Source: Hungatella sp. UBA3402 (GTDB lineage: Bacteria; Bacillota; Clostridia; Lachnospirales; Lachnospiraceae). Taken from it: DNA of 31,629 nt. Numbering within the stretch: the stretch's first letter is position 1; every line of letters begins with the position of its first letter. Location of the stretch: positions 1 to 31,629 of the forward strand of contig DEPC01000078.1 of NCBI GenBank assembly GCA_002358555.1, written 5' to 3'. Of the stretch, positions 24,863 through 31,629 are shown piece after piece. The notes under the pieces were generated by a model. That model did not search any database and was not told the DNA's origin. It saw nothing but the letters and a program-made list of their open reading frames with translations. The translations under genes were made by a program, and so were the position numbers.

Positions 24863-26191
24863 TTAATCTAACGCTTCAATAGCTGCCAAAAGCTGGTTAT
24901 CTTCACTCTTTTCCACTACAGCCTGAGTTCTCAACTCCTCATTTAATTCTATCTCCACATCCGGCTCAAGCCCTACTCCATGAAGGTCAAATCCGCTTGG
25001 AGTGTAATAATGAGAAGTAGTCAGCTTAATGGCAGTCCCATCTCCTAAAGGAATCAGATTTTGCACAATTCCTTTTCCAAAGGTTTGCGTGCCTACCACA
25101 ATTCCAGCTTCATAATCTTGAATCGCTCCTGTAAATACTTCTGAAGCACTGGCAGAGTTTCCGTTCACAAGAACAGCTAAAGGAACCTCTATTTCATGGT
25201 CATCCTCTTTTGGAAAACTGCTGTTGTGATATCCATAATCGCTCTCAAATTGAATCCTTCCATCTTCACAGAAATAGCGGTCTCCTTTGCCATCTCGATC
25301 TGCTGTATATACCAACATTCCATCCAGTTTATCTTCTGGAAGCACATAAGCCAACATCTCTACAACTCCATCCAGCACTCCTCCTGGATTATCCCTCAAA
25401 TCAATAACTAGCTTCTCCATACCTTGGCTTTCTAAGTCATCTACTGCTGCCCTAAACTGCTGACTGGTTACATCGTCAAACTGCATGACATAGATATATC
25501 CTATCTGATTCTCCAGCATCTCATGCTCCACAGTAGGCACCTCAATCTGGCGACGTTCAATATTTAATTCTACCTCTTCATTCGCATCGCCTCGAAGAAC
25601 GACAATTTTAACCTTGCTGCCTTCTTCTCCACGTATATGATTGCTGACCAGCAAATCTAAATCCATTCCTGTCACCGCCTGGTTAGCCACTTTATAGATA
25701 ATATCACCTGGAAGCATCCCAGCATCAAACGATGGAGAGTTTCCAAATACTTTGACTACTGTGACAATACCTGTTGAACGGTTCTGAGAAACCATAGCAC
25801 CAATTCCACAGTACTCTCCAGAGGTGTCCTCTAACATAGACTGATAGTCCTCTTCATTATAATATACAGAATAAGGGTCACCCAACCCATACATTAACCC
25901 TGTATAGATACCATCTTCCACTGCCTCTGGGTCTTTTTCAAACAGATAATACTGTTGAATAATCTCTTGAATATAGTCCATTTTTGTACTAATTCTATCG
26001 AGGTCCAATTCTCCCTCTGCCAATGTCTGAGGGTTTTCCTCATCTACCACTTGAGCCTGCCTTGGGTCATCCATTACTGCTTTCCCAATCAGAAAGATGC
26101 CTGCAGAGATTCCCACAATCACCAGCCCTATAAACGCCATCACCAGCGTTCCAACTAGGAACCCTTTCCAAAATTTATTCTTACTTTCCAT
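24863..26191 (-). CDS. C-terminal processing protease (peptidase S41, CtpA/CtpB family)
   Basis: A 442-residue membrane-anchored serine protease. An N-terminal membrane helix (about 11-37) is followed by an outside helical region, a PDZ domain (about 115-205, with GIGAMVS and AGMLPGDIIYKVANQAV) and the S41 catalytic domain. Spacing matches the CtpB triad: S348 in NGNSASASE, K373 and Q377 in FGKGIVQ. LVIDLRDNPGGVLDGVVEML is also typical. It cleaves exported proteins outside the cell. It lies 228 bp downstream of ftsX on the same strand; in bacilli ctpB is also close to ftsEX. The intervening gap has a TATAAT-like box near 26335 but no good -35. Confidence 0.9.
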   Translation of the reverse strand: MESKNKFWKGFLVGTLVMAFIGLVIVGISAGIFLIGKAVMDDPRQAQVVDEENPQTLAEGELDLDRISTKMDYIQEIIQQYYLFEKDPEAVEDGIYTGLMYGLGDPYSVYYNEEDYQSMLEDTSGEYCGIGAMVSQNRSTGIVTVVKVFGNSPSFDAGMLPGDIIYKVANQAVTGMDLDLLVSNHIRGEEGSKVKIVVLRGDANEEVELNIERRQIEVPTVEHEMLENQIGYIYVMQFDDVTSQQFRAAVDDLESQGMEKLVIDLRDNPGGVLDGVVEMLAYVLPEDKLDGMLVYTADRDGKGDRYFCEDGRIQFESDYGYHNSSFPKEDDHEIEVPLAVLVNGNSASASEVFTGAIQDYEAGIVVGTQTFGKGIVQNLIPLGDGTAIKLTTSHYYTPSGFDLHGVGLEPDVEIELNEELRTQAVVEKSEDNQLLAAIEALD

Positions 26192-26419
26192 AATTAACTC
26201 CTCTCACAATGCAGCTGCTCAAGGGAAACTCTTTGCAAAGCGTAACTCCCAGATACAAACTTTCACTAATCATATCTATTACTTTTATCACACAAATATA
26301 GTCATATAAACTTAATATTCCCAATGGCTACCATATTATACCTTTAGGATATCTCTGTTTCGTACATTATCCCTAACCTCTCTCCAGCACAACAGGTTAA
26401 GTTAATTCTATCTTCTCAT

Positions 26420-27328
26420 CTATACCTTCAGATGCTTTCTTATGGTAAAGAAACTTGCAAAGAATCCTATCCCCAATCCTAACAGTACTGCTGCAACCGC
26501 CATATACGGAAATATATAGCTGAGGGGAAGAAAATCAAAGATTCGGGATAAAATCTGAAACTTAGTTGTCAAATAGCTAACTGCTCGCAAATATAGATAA
26601 TACATACATACCAAGGGGATTGCTGCCCCCATAAGTCCAATCACAATTCCTTCCACTACAAATGGCGCCCGAATCATATAGTTAGTCGCACCAATATAAC
26701 GCATAATCTCATTTTCATTTTTTCGGAATGATGCTGCAACATTGATAGTATTACTGATTAGGAATACAGAAACAGCCAAAAGTACACCAATGATTACTAT
26801 GAACAAAATACCCACAATCGCATTGAAGCTTGTAAGCCCTGCAGCTGCACTGTTGGAGTAATTGACATCCCTCACTCCATCTAATTGTTGCAGCTGTGCG
26901 ACTACCTGCTCTTGGGTAGAAATATCATGGAGAAAAATATGGTAGGATGCAGAACCTGCCAATGGATTATCATCAGCAAACCCTTCTGCCAATTCTTCAT
27001 GGCCATAAAAATAATCCTGTTTCATTGATTCCCAGGCTTCCTCAGCCGATGTAAATTCCATACCACTGACTTCCTGCCATTGCCTTATCTCTGCTCCAAT
27101 CTGTTTAATCTCTGCCTCCTTTAGTTCATCATCAAAAAATACAGTGATTCCAATGGTTCCCTCCACATTTCTCACCACATGTTGAATATTAATCATAATA
27201 CTAAAGAATAAACAAAATAAAAAAATACATGCAGAAATTGTTGCCACAGATGCCAGAGAAAACCAGACATTTCTGCATATATTCTTTATTCCCTCTTTTA
27301 AGCAATAAATACCTGTACTAATTCTCAT
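26420..27328 (-). CDS. ftsX: Cell division ABC transporter permease FtsX
   Basis: A 302-residue FtsX. It has an N-terminal membrane helix (about 25-50), an extracellular loop of about 120 residues with the FtsX pattern TIGITVFFDDELKEAEIKQIG, and three more helices (about 165-195, 220-245, 270-295). FtsX does not transport; it passes the ATPase cycle of FtsE to peptidoglycan hydrolases outside the cell. I start it at the ATG at 27328 (MRISTGIYCLKEGIKNICRN), which overlaps ftsE by 11 nt; an open frame to 27358 adds ten residues without family character. Which hydrolase it activates here is unknown; none is adjacent. Confidence 0.92.
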   Translation of the reverse strand: MRISTGIYCLKEGIKNICRNVWFSLASVATISACIFLFCLFFSIMINIQHVVRNVEGTIGITVFFDDELKEAEIKQIGAEIRQWQEVSGMEFTSAEEAWESMKQDYFYGHEELAEGFADDNPLAGSASYHIFLHDISTQEQVVAQLQQLDGVRDVNYSNSAAAGLTSFNAIVGILFIVIIGVLLAVSVFLISNTINVAASFRKNENEIMRYIGATNYMIRAPFVVEGIVIGLMGAAIPLVCMYYLYLRAVSYLTTKFQILSRIFDFLPLSYIFPYMAVAAVLLGLGIGFFASFFTIRKHLKV

Positions 27329-28001
27329 GAATGAATCCGCCCTTTTGATCCTGTACAACGCTGCCGCGCTGCATGGTAATCACCCTTTTCTGCATTAGAT
27401 TGACAATCTCATTACTATGAGTTACTACAACCACTGTAGTTCCCATCTGATTAATTTCGTCCAACAACTTCATAATCTCAATGGCATTTTCATGGTCTAA
27501 GTTTCCTGTAGGCTCATCAGCCAGAAGCACCTCTGGACGGTTAATCAATGCTCTGGCAATCGCAACTCTTTGCTGTTCTCCACCAGATAACTGCTGTGGA
27601 AAAAATTTATATTTTGCAGACAGTCCCACCATTTGAAGCATACTGGGCACTCTCTCTTTAATTTTTCTTGGGGATGCACCGATTACTCTCTGTGCAAAAG
27701 CCACATTTTCATAAACATTCCTATCCTTTAATAGACGGAAATCCTGAAATACTACTCCAAGTCTTCTGCGGTACTTAGGTATGTATCGTCTAGGCATTTT
27801 CCCCAAGTTCATATCATTTACCACAATCTTGCCAGAGCTTGGTTCCACTTCTTTTAACAGCATTTTAAGCAGGGTGGATTTCCCCGCCCCGCTGCGTCCA
27901 ATAATAAACACAAACTCTCCATCATCAATGGTAATATTGACATTTTTAAGAGCTTTGTTGCCTGTATCATAATTTTTGCATACATTCGTAATTTCTATCA
28001 T
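27318..28001 (-). CDS. ftsE: Cell division ABC transporter ATP-binding protein FtsE
   Basis: A 227-residue ATPase of the FtsE type, with Walker A GRSGAGKST (35-43), Q-loop VFQDFRLL, signature QLSGGEQQR (137-145), Walker B VLLADEP (158-164) followed by TGNLD, and the switch His in VVVTHS. The N-terminus IEITNVCKNYDTGNKALKNV is typical of Gram-positive FtsE. It forms a complex with FtsX at the division site or lateral wall. Only 25 bp separate it from the regulator upstream, so those genes are probably one transcript. Confidence 0.95.
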   Translation of the reverse strand: MIEITNVCKNYDTGNKALKNVNITIDDGEFVFIIGRSGAGKSTLLKMLLKEVEPSSGKIVVNDMNLGKMPRRYIPKYRRRLGVVFQDFRLLKDRNVYENVAFAQRVIGASPRKIKERVPSMLQMVGLSAKYKFFPQQLSGGEQQRVAIARALINRPEVLLADEPTGNLDHENAIEIMKLLDEINQMGTTVVVVTHSNEIVNLMQKRVITMQRGSVVQDQKGGFIHEN

Positions 28002-28026
28002 TTCTAGTCTTTAGTCCCTTTGTCCT

Positions 28027-29115
28027 TTAAAAGTCTGAGTTCTCCATATATTTCATATATTTTACCACCATAAGTGCAATCTTAAAGGTAATGGCATCCT
28101 CAAAAATACGCAAATCTAACCCTGTACTCTTTTGCAGCTTATCCAGACGGTATACTAGAGTATTCCTGTGGATATACAACTGCCTAGAAGTTTCGGATAC
28201 ATTCAAACTATTTTCAAAAAATTTATTGATAGTTGCCAGAGTTTCATCGTCAAATTCATCTGGAGACTTTCCGTCAAAAATTTCTCGAATAAACATTTTG
28301 CACAGAGGAATTGGGAGCTGATAGATAAGTCGTCCTATGCCCAGTCTACTGTATGCAATTACATTTTTATCACTGTAGAAAATCTTTCCTACATCTAGAG
28401 CCATCTTAGCTTCTTTATAGGAGCGTGATACTTCTTTAATTTCTCCTACAACTGTACCAAAAGATACATGAACTTTGGTCATAGCTTCTGTATTCAGCAT
28501 ATCCAGAACCATATTAGCTGTCTTTTCTAAATCATCATAAGTCTCGCCTGGTTTTACTTCCTTCACAATGATAATATTCTTCTCATCTACTGCAGTGATA
28601 AAATCTTTGGTCTTGCCAGCAAACAAGCTTCTGACTGTCTCCAAAGCATTCACATCTTTTTCATGTTTTGTCTCAATAATATAGACCACTCGCTTCACGC
28701 TAGTTTCAATATGAAGCTTCTTAGCACGATTATAAATATCCACCAAAAGCAGATTATCTAACAGCAAGTTTTTGATAAAATTATCCTTGTCAAATCGCTC
28801 TTTATAAGCCACCAATAAATTCTGTATCTGAAAAGCAGCTAATTTGCCCACCATATATGCATCATCACTGCCGCCTTTAGCCAGTAAAATGTATTCTAAC
28901 TGATGCTCATCAAACACTTTAAAGAATTGATATCCTTGAATCACCTGGCTGTCAGCCGGAGAATCTACAAAAGCAAGGATAGAATTCTCATATTCTTCTG
29001 CATCTGGAAATGTAGTTGCCAAAACCTTACCCTCTGTGTCACAGACACAGAGATCTATTCTTGTAATGCCTTTCAGGCCCTCAATAGTTGTCTGAAGTAT
29101 CTGATTCGATATCAT
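28027..29115 (-). CDS. PucR/CdaR-type transcriptional regulator
   Basis: A 362-residue protein ending in a PucR-type helix-turn-helix (about 305-362): NVSETSRQLYIHRNTLVYRL, then DKLQKSTGLDLRIFEDAIT. A GGDEF-like CdaR middle domain (about 135-260) precedes it. The N-terminal ~110 residues (ISNQILQTTIEGLKGITRID, VCDTEGKVLATT) look like a small-molecule sensory domain of the sugar-diacid regulator type. The ATG at 29115 is preceded by AAAGGAGAGTGTGCT; an open frame to 29136 would add seven residues. Members often control carboxylic or sugar acid use, but here the neighbours are ftsEX and msmK, so the regulon is not evident. Confidence 0.85.
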   Translation of the reverse strand: MISNQILQTTIEGLKGITRIDLCVCDTEGKVLATTFPDAEEYENSILAFVDSPADSQVIQGYQFFKVFDEHQLEYILLAKGGSDDAYMVGKLAAFQIQNLLVAYKERFDKDNFIKNLLLDNLLLVDIYNRAKKLHIETSVKRVVYIIETKHEKDVNALETVRSLFAGKTKDFITAVDEKNIIIVKEVKPGETYDDLEKTANMVLDMLNTEAMTKVHVSFGTVVGEIKEVSRSYKEAKMALDVGKIFYSDKNVIAYSRLGIGRLIYQLPIPLCKMFIREIFDGKSPDEFDDETLATINKFFENSLNVSETSRQLYIHRNTLVYRLDKLQKSTGLDLRIFEDAITFKIALMVVKYMKYMENSDF

Positions 29116-29204
29116 AGCACACTCTCCTTTATGCAAACTTGGCTGTAACTATCCATACTAATTACATTGCCCTTATTCTATATTAAAGCAAAAGGAAAAA
29201 AAAA

Positions 29205-29230
29205 GCAAGCAAGTATCAATACTTGCCTGC
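29205..29230. terminator. Bidirectional-looking terminator after msmK
   Basis: GCAAGCAAGTAT and ATACTTGCCTGC form a 12-bp stem (one mismatch) with a 2-nt spacer, so the real loop is likely 4 nt. On the minus strand it is followed by nine T's, on the plus strand by GTTTTTT. It lies 36 nt past the msmK stop codon and separates it from the regulator. Confidence 0.85.
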
Positions 29231-29266
29231 GTTTTTTACTAAATTTAATAAAAGTTTAACTATCGC

Positions 29267-30379
29267 CTAGTTTACAATAATCTGCTCAGTATCTTTATTA
29301 AATACATGAATCTTGGTTAAGTCAAATGCCAATCTTACCGTATCGCCAACTCTTGCAGCAGTACGAGGATTTACTCTTGCTGTGAAGTTAGACTCCTCAA
29401 CATCAAAGTATAAGAATACCTCAGCACCCAAAAGCTCATATACACGTACCGTTGCCTCTATGATGCTCTTTGGATAAGCATCCAACCATGCCTGGTCATC
29501 ATGAAGGTCTTCTGGACGGATACCAAGAGTAACAATCTTTCCAATATAATTCTCTGACTCCAGAACTCTACCTTTCTCTGCTGGAAGAGCGATTGTATGG
29601 TTGCCGAATGTTAAGGTAACATCTGCACCCTGTTTGCCAACTTTCGCATCAACCATATTCATCTGAGGAGCTCCGATAAATCCAGCAACGAACTTGTTAC
29701 ATGGTTTGTCATACAGATTCTGAGGAGAGTCAACCTGCTGAACTACGCCATCTTTCATAACTACAATCCTAGTACCAAGAGTCATAGCCTCAGTCTGGTC
29801 ATGAGTTACATAGATGATAGTTGCCTGTAATCTCTGATGCAGCTTGGAAATCTCAATACGCATCTGCCCTCTCAGCTTTGCATCCAAGTTGGATAGTGGC
29901 TCATCCATCAGGAACACCTTAGGATTACGCACAATCGCACGGCCCATAGCAACACGCTGTCTCTGACCACCAGATAAAGCCTTTGGCTTACGCTCTAAGA
30001 GATGTTCAAGGTCAAGGATTCTTGCAGCTTCATGAACCAGCTTGTCAATCTCTTCCTTAGGAGTCTTTCTCAATTTTAATCCAAATGCCATATTATCATA
30101 TACAGACATATGAGGATACAGAGCATAGTTCTGGAATACCATGGCAATATCTCTGTCTTTTGGTTCCACATCATTAACCAATTTGCCATCAATGTACAGT
30201 TCACCAGAAGAAATGTCCTCTAAACCTGCAACCATACGGAGAGTTGTAGACTTACCGCAACCAGATGGTCCTACAAAGATGATAAACTCCTTATCAGCAA
30301 TCTCCAAATTGAAATCTTTTACTGCTACAAATCCATTGGGATATGATTTTGTTACGTTCTTTAATGACAAACTAGCCAT
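29267..30379 (-). CDS. msmK: Carbohydrate ABC transporter ATPase, MsmK/UgpC type
   Basis: A 370-residue ATPase of the MalK/MsmK/UgpC group: Walker A GPSGCGKSTT (37-46), Q-loop VFQNYALYPHMSVYDNMAFG, signature ALSGGQRQRV (134-143), Walker B VFLMDEP (155-161) and switch YVTHDQTEAM. The C-terminal TOBE/regulatory domain starts near 240 (FIGAPQMNMVDAKV, LGIRPEDL). No permease or binding-protein genes are nearby. In Gram-positive bacteria such orphan ATPases serve several sugar importers, and that is the likely role here. The ATG follows AACAGGAGGAATGGAAA, a very strong ribosome binding site, and the gene has its own promoter and terminator. Confidence 0.93.
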   Translation of the reverse strand: MASLSLKNVTKSYPNGFVAVKDFNLEIADKEFIIFVGPSGCGKSTTLRMVAGLEDISSGELYIDGKLVNDVEPKDRDIAMVFQNYALYPHMSVYDNMAFGLKLRKTPKEEIDKLVHEAARILDLEHLLERKPKALSGGQRQRVAMGRAIVRNPKVFLMDEPLSNLDAKLRGQMRIEISKLHQRLQATIIYVTHDQTEAMTLGTRIVVMKDGVVQQVDSPQNLYDKPCNKFVAGFIGAPQMNMVDAKVGKQGADVTLTFGNHTIALPAEKGRVLESENYIGKIVTLGIRPEDLHDDQAWLDAYPKSIIEATVRVYELLGAEVFLYFDVEESNFTARVNPRTAARVGDTVRLAFDLTKIHVFNKDTEQIIVN

Positions 30380-30437
30380 TTTCCATTCCTCCTGTTAACT
30401 ATAAATGTACTATGGGGAAAGTCCCTATCCATTGTTA

Positions 30438-30466
30438 ATCATATCATACACGAAAAATACATTCAA
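30438..30466 (-). promoter_or_regulatory. Sigma-A-like promoter of msmK
   Basis: On the minus strand TTGAAT (30461-30466) and TATGAT (30438-30443) are 17 bp apart; a second TATGAT overlaps at 30443-30448. Transcription would start near 30431, about 50 nt before the start codon. I see no clear catabolite-response (cre) palindrome over it. Confidence 0.6.
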
Positions 30467-30577
30467 TACCATATCGTAAATTACCAAAATCCATTGATTT
30501 ATTTGGCTAATCTGCATATTGATTTTCTGGAATGTCCAAAAACTAAAAACTTTGCACAGTTTTTTATGCCTTTTATG

Positions 30578-31417
30578 TTAATATTCGATAAAACCTTCTC
30601 CAAATACTTCTCGTACATCAGTCACAATCAAAAAGGCTTTCTTGTCAAATTCTTCCACAATTTCCCTTAATTTTACAATTTCCTTTTTCGATACCACACA
30701 AAATAGCATCTTCTTTCCCTCTCCAGAATACATTCCCACTGCATCCAAGGCTGTCACACCTCTCTCCATTCTTGTCATAATAGCTTGAGCAATTTCCTGA
30801 TAATAGTCAGAAATTACATACGCCTGTTTGGAAAATTTCAATCCTTCTAAAAGCCCATCCGAAACCTTCGCTGTGGCATAAATGGCAATCAGAGCATACA
30901 GCGCATAGCGAATTCCAAAAATAGCAGCTCCCAAAATCACTATCATTCCATCTAGTACCTGCATAATCTGGGCAATCGAATAATGGCGCATTTTTTTCTG
31001 CAAAAGTGCTGCCAGCATATCTGTTCCTCCAGTAGTGGCTTGAGAAAGAAACACGAATCCTGTCCCTGCTCCACAGACAATTCCTCCAAAAAGAGCTGTA
31101 AGTACCAGGTCATCTGTCAAAAATGCCTTCTCAGGAAGTACATACAAAGACACAGACAATGCTGCTGTTGCAAACAGAGTTCTTTTAATAAATTGCCATC
31201 CTTTCATCTTCCATGCTGCCAAAAATAGGGGGATATTGCATATTGTATTGGTAATCCACAATGGAATTCCAGATACATTTTTCATGATAATGGCAATACC
31301 TGACACACCTCCTGTCACTAAATTGATGGGCGTGTATAAATTCTTGATGGCAAATCCCATAACAAATGCACCTATTAGAATTAAAAGATAATCGGTATAA
31401 ACAGAATGTTTTTTCAT
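30578..31417 (-). CDS. YitT family membrane protein
   Basis: A 279-residue protein with five or six membrane helices in the first ~190 residues (DYLLILIGAFVMGFAIKNLY, ...INLVTGGVSGIAIIMKNVSG, FLSQATTGGTDMLAALL), the YitT pattern with its Gly-rich loops. The C-terminal ~80 residues form the soluble DUF2179 domain (QAYVISDYYQEIAQAIMTRM, VTALDAVGMYSGEGKKML, IVTDVREVFGEGFIEY). The function of the family is unknown. I start it at the ATG at 31417 after AGAAAGGAAAGCAGACA; a frame open to 31474 lacks such a site. After its stop codon an AT-only stem (AAAAACT/AGTTTTT, near 30541-30561) might be a weak terminator. Confidence 0.88.
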   Translation of the reverse strand: MKKHSVYTDYLLILIGAFVMGFAIKNLYTPINLVTGGVSGIAIIMKNVSGIPLWITNTICNIPLFLAAWKMKGWQFIKRTLFATAALSVSLYVLPEKAFLTDDLVLTALFGGIVCGAGTGFVFLSQATTGGTDMLAALLQKKMRHYSIAQIMQVLDGMIVILGAAIFGIRYALYALIAIYATAKVSDGLLEGLKFSKQAYVISDYYQEIAQAIMTRMERGVTALDAVGMYSGEGKKMLFCVVSKKEIVKLREIVEEFDKKAFLIVTDVREVFGEGFIEY

Positions 31418-31531
31418 TGTCTGCTTTCCTTTCTGTAAGCTGTTATCTGCTTTTCCTATGATATTTTGGGGCATGCAGATGGCAGGAAGAATGTTTTAAA
31501 TATGCTGTAACACTAGTTTATAGGATAAAAG

Positions 31532-31629
31532 GGGCTGTTGCAAAATGATAGATTATCTATAATATATTGTATCAATATCGTTGATATTATCACCATATAT
31601 TGTAGAAATACTATATTTTGCAACAGCCC
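31532..31629. repeat. 98-bp palindromic element with transposon-like ends, at the window edge
   Basis: GGGCTGTTGCAAAAT (31532-31546) is matched perfectly by its inverse at 31615-31629, and the inner arms remain partly complementary (TATAATATAT/ATATATTGTA) around an AT-rich centre. A fourth G at 31531 suggests the repeat may extend one base past the edge. The end sequence resembles terminal inverted repeats of several insertion-sequence families that read CTGTTGCAAA. With no coding capacity it looks like a MITE or a pair of IS ends; a terminator for an outside gene is the alternative. Confidence 0.65.

Noticed and set aside
1..31629. CRISPR array, tRNA or rRNA genes
   Set aside because: No regularly spaced direct repeats, cloverleaf sequences or conserved rRNA segments were recognised on either strand.

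Overview
The window looks like chromosomal DNA of a low-to-moderate GC, Gram-positive anaerobe of the class Clostridia, most likely a gut Lachnospiraceae (Blautia-like). This rests on strong AGGAGG-type ribosome binding sites, sigma-A-like promoters, a biotin/Na+ decarboxylase operon, a DUF1576 membrane protein, a PucR/CdaR-type regulator beside ftsEX, and an orphan MsmK/UgpC sugar-transport ATPase. Genus is an inference. Nearly all genes lie on the minus strand; only a pseudouridine synthase and the DUF1576 gene are on the plus strand. I see no rRNA, tRNA, CRISPR array or intact transposase.

Layout. At 1-449 there is a TetR regulator cut by the window edge. At 581-5918 a five-gene operon (mmdA-like carboxyltransferase, fused OadG-type lipoprotein, biotin carrier, OadB pump, OadA-like carboxyltransferase) runs from a consensus promoter to a hairpin terminator. 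It encodes a Na+-translocating biotin-dependent decarboxylase carrying both a CoA-ester and a keto-acid carboxyltransferase. At 6104-7375 is a D,D-carboxypeptidase, followed by a 422-bp non-coding gap holding a 217-bp imperfect palindrome. At 7798-11295 a response regulator, histidine kinase, ABC ATPase and permease form a peptide-sensing/detoxification type module, preceded by a 29-codon ORF and a promoter embedded in 22-bp-spaced direct repeats. At 11454-13755 lie an UlaG-like metallo-hydrolase and a MATE exporter.

At 14000-19342 is a chaperone operon: a 1125-residue J-like/TPR protein, an HscC-type Hsp70 and a small acidic protein. Its promoter shares its -35 region with the divergent promoter of an RluA-family pseudouridine synthase whose transcript would be leaderless. 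Then follow an RsmF-type rRNA m5C methyltransferase, the DUF1576 membrane protein and an RlmI-type methyltransferase. At 24863-29115 are a CtpA-family protease, FtsX, FtsE and the PucR/CdaR-type regulator, the last three tightly spaced. MsmK and a YitT-family membrane protein follow, and the window ends in a 98-bp palindromic element resembling transposon ends.

The most notable items are the hybrid decarboxylase operon, the Hsp70/degenerate-J/TPR module, the long palindrome at 7531-7747, and the regulatory architecture upstream of the two-component/ABC operon. Functions are assigned from motifs visible in the translations, without database searches.
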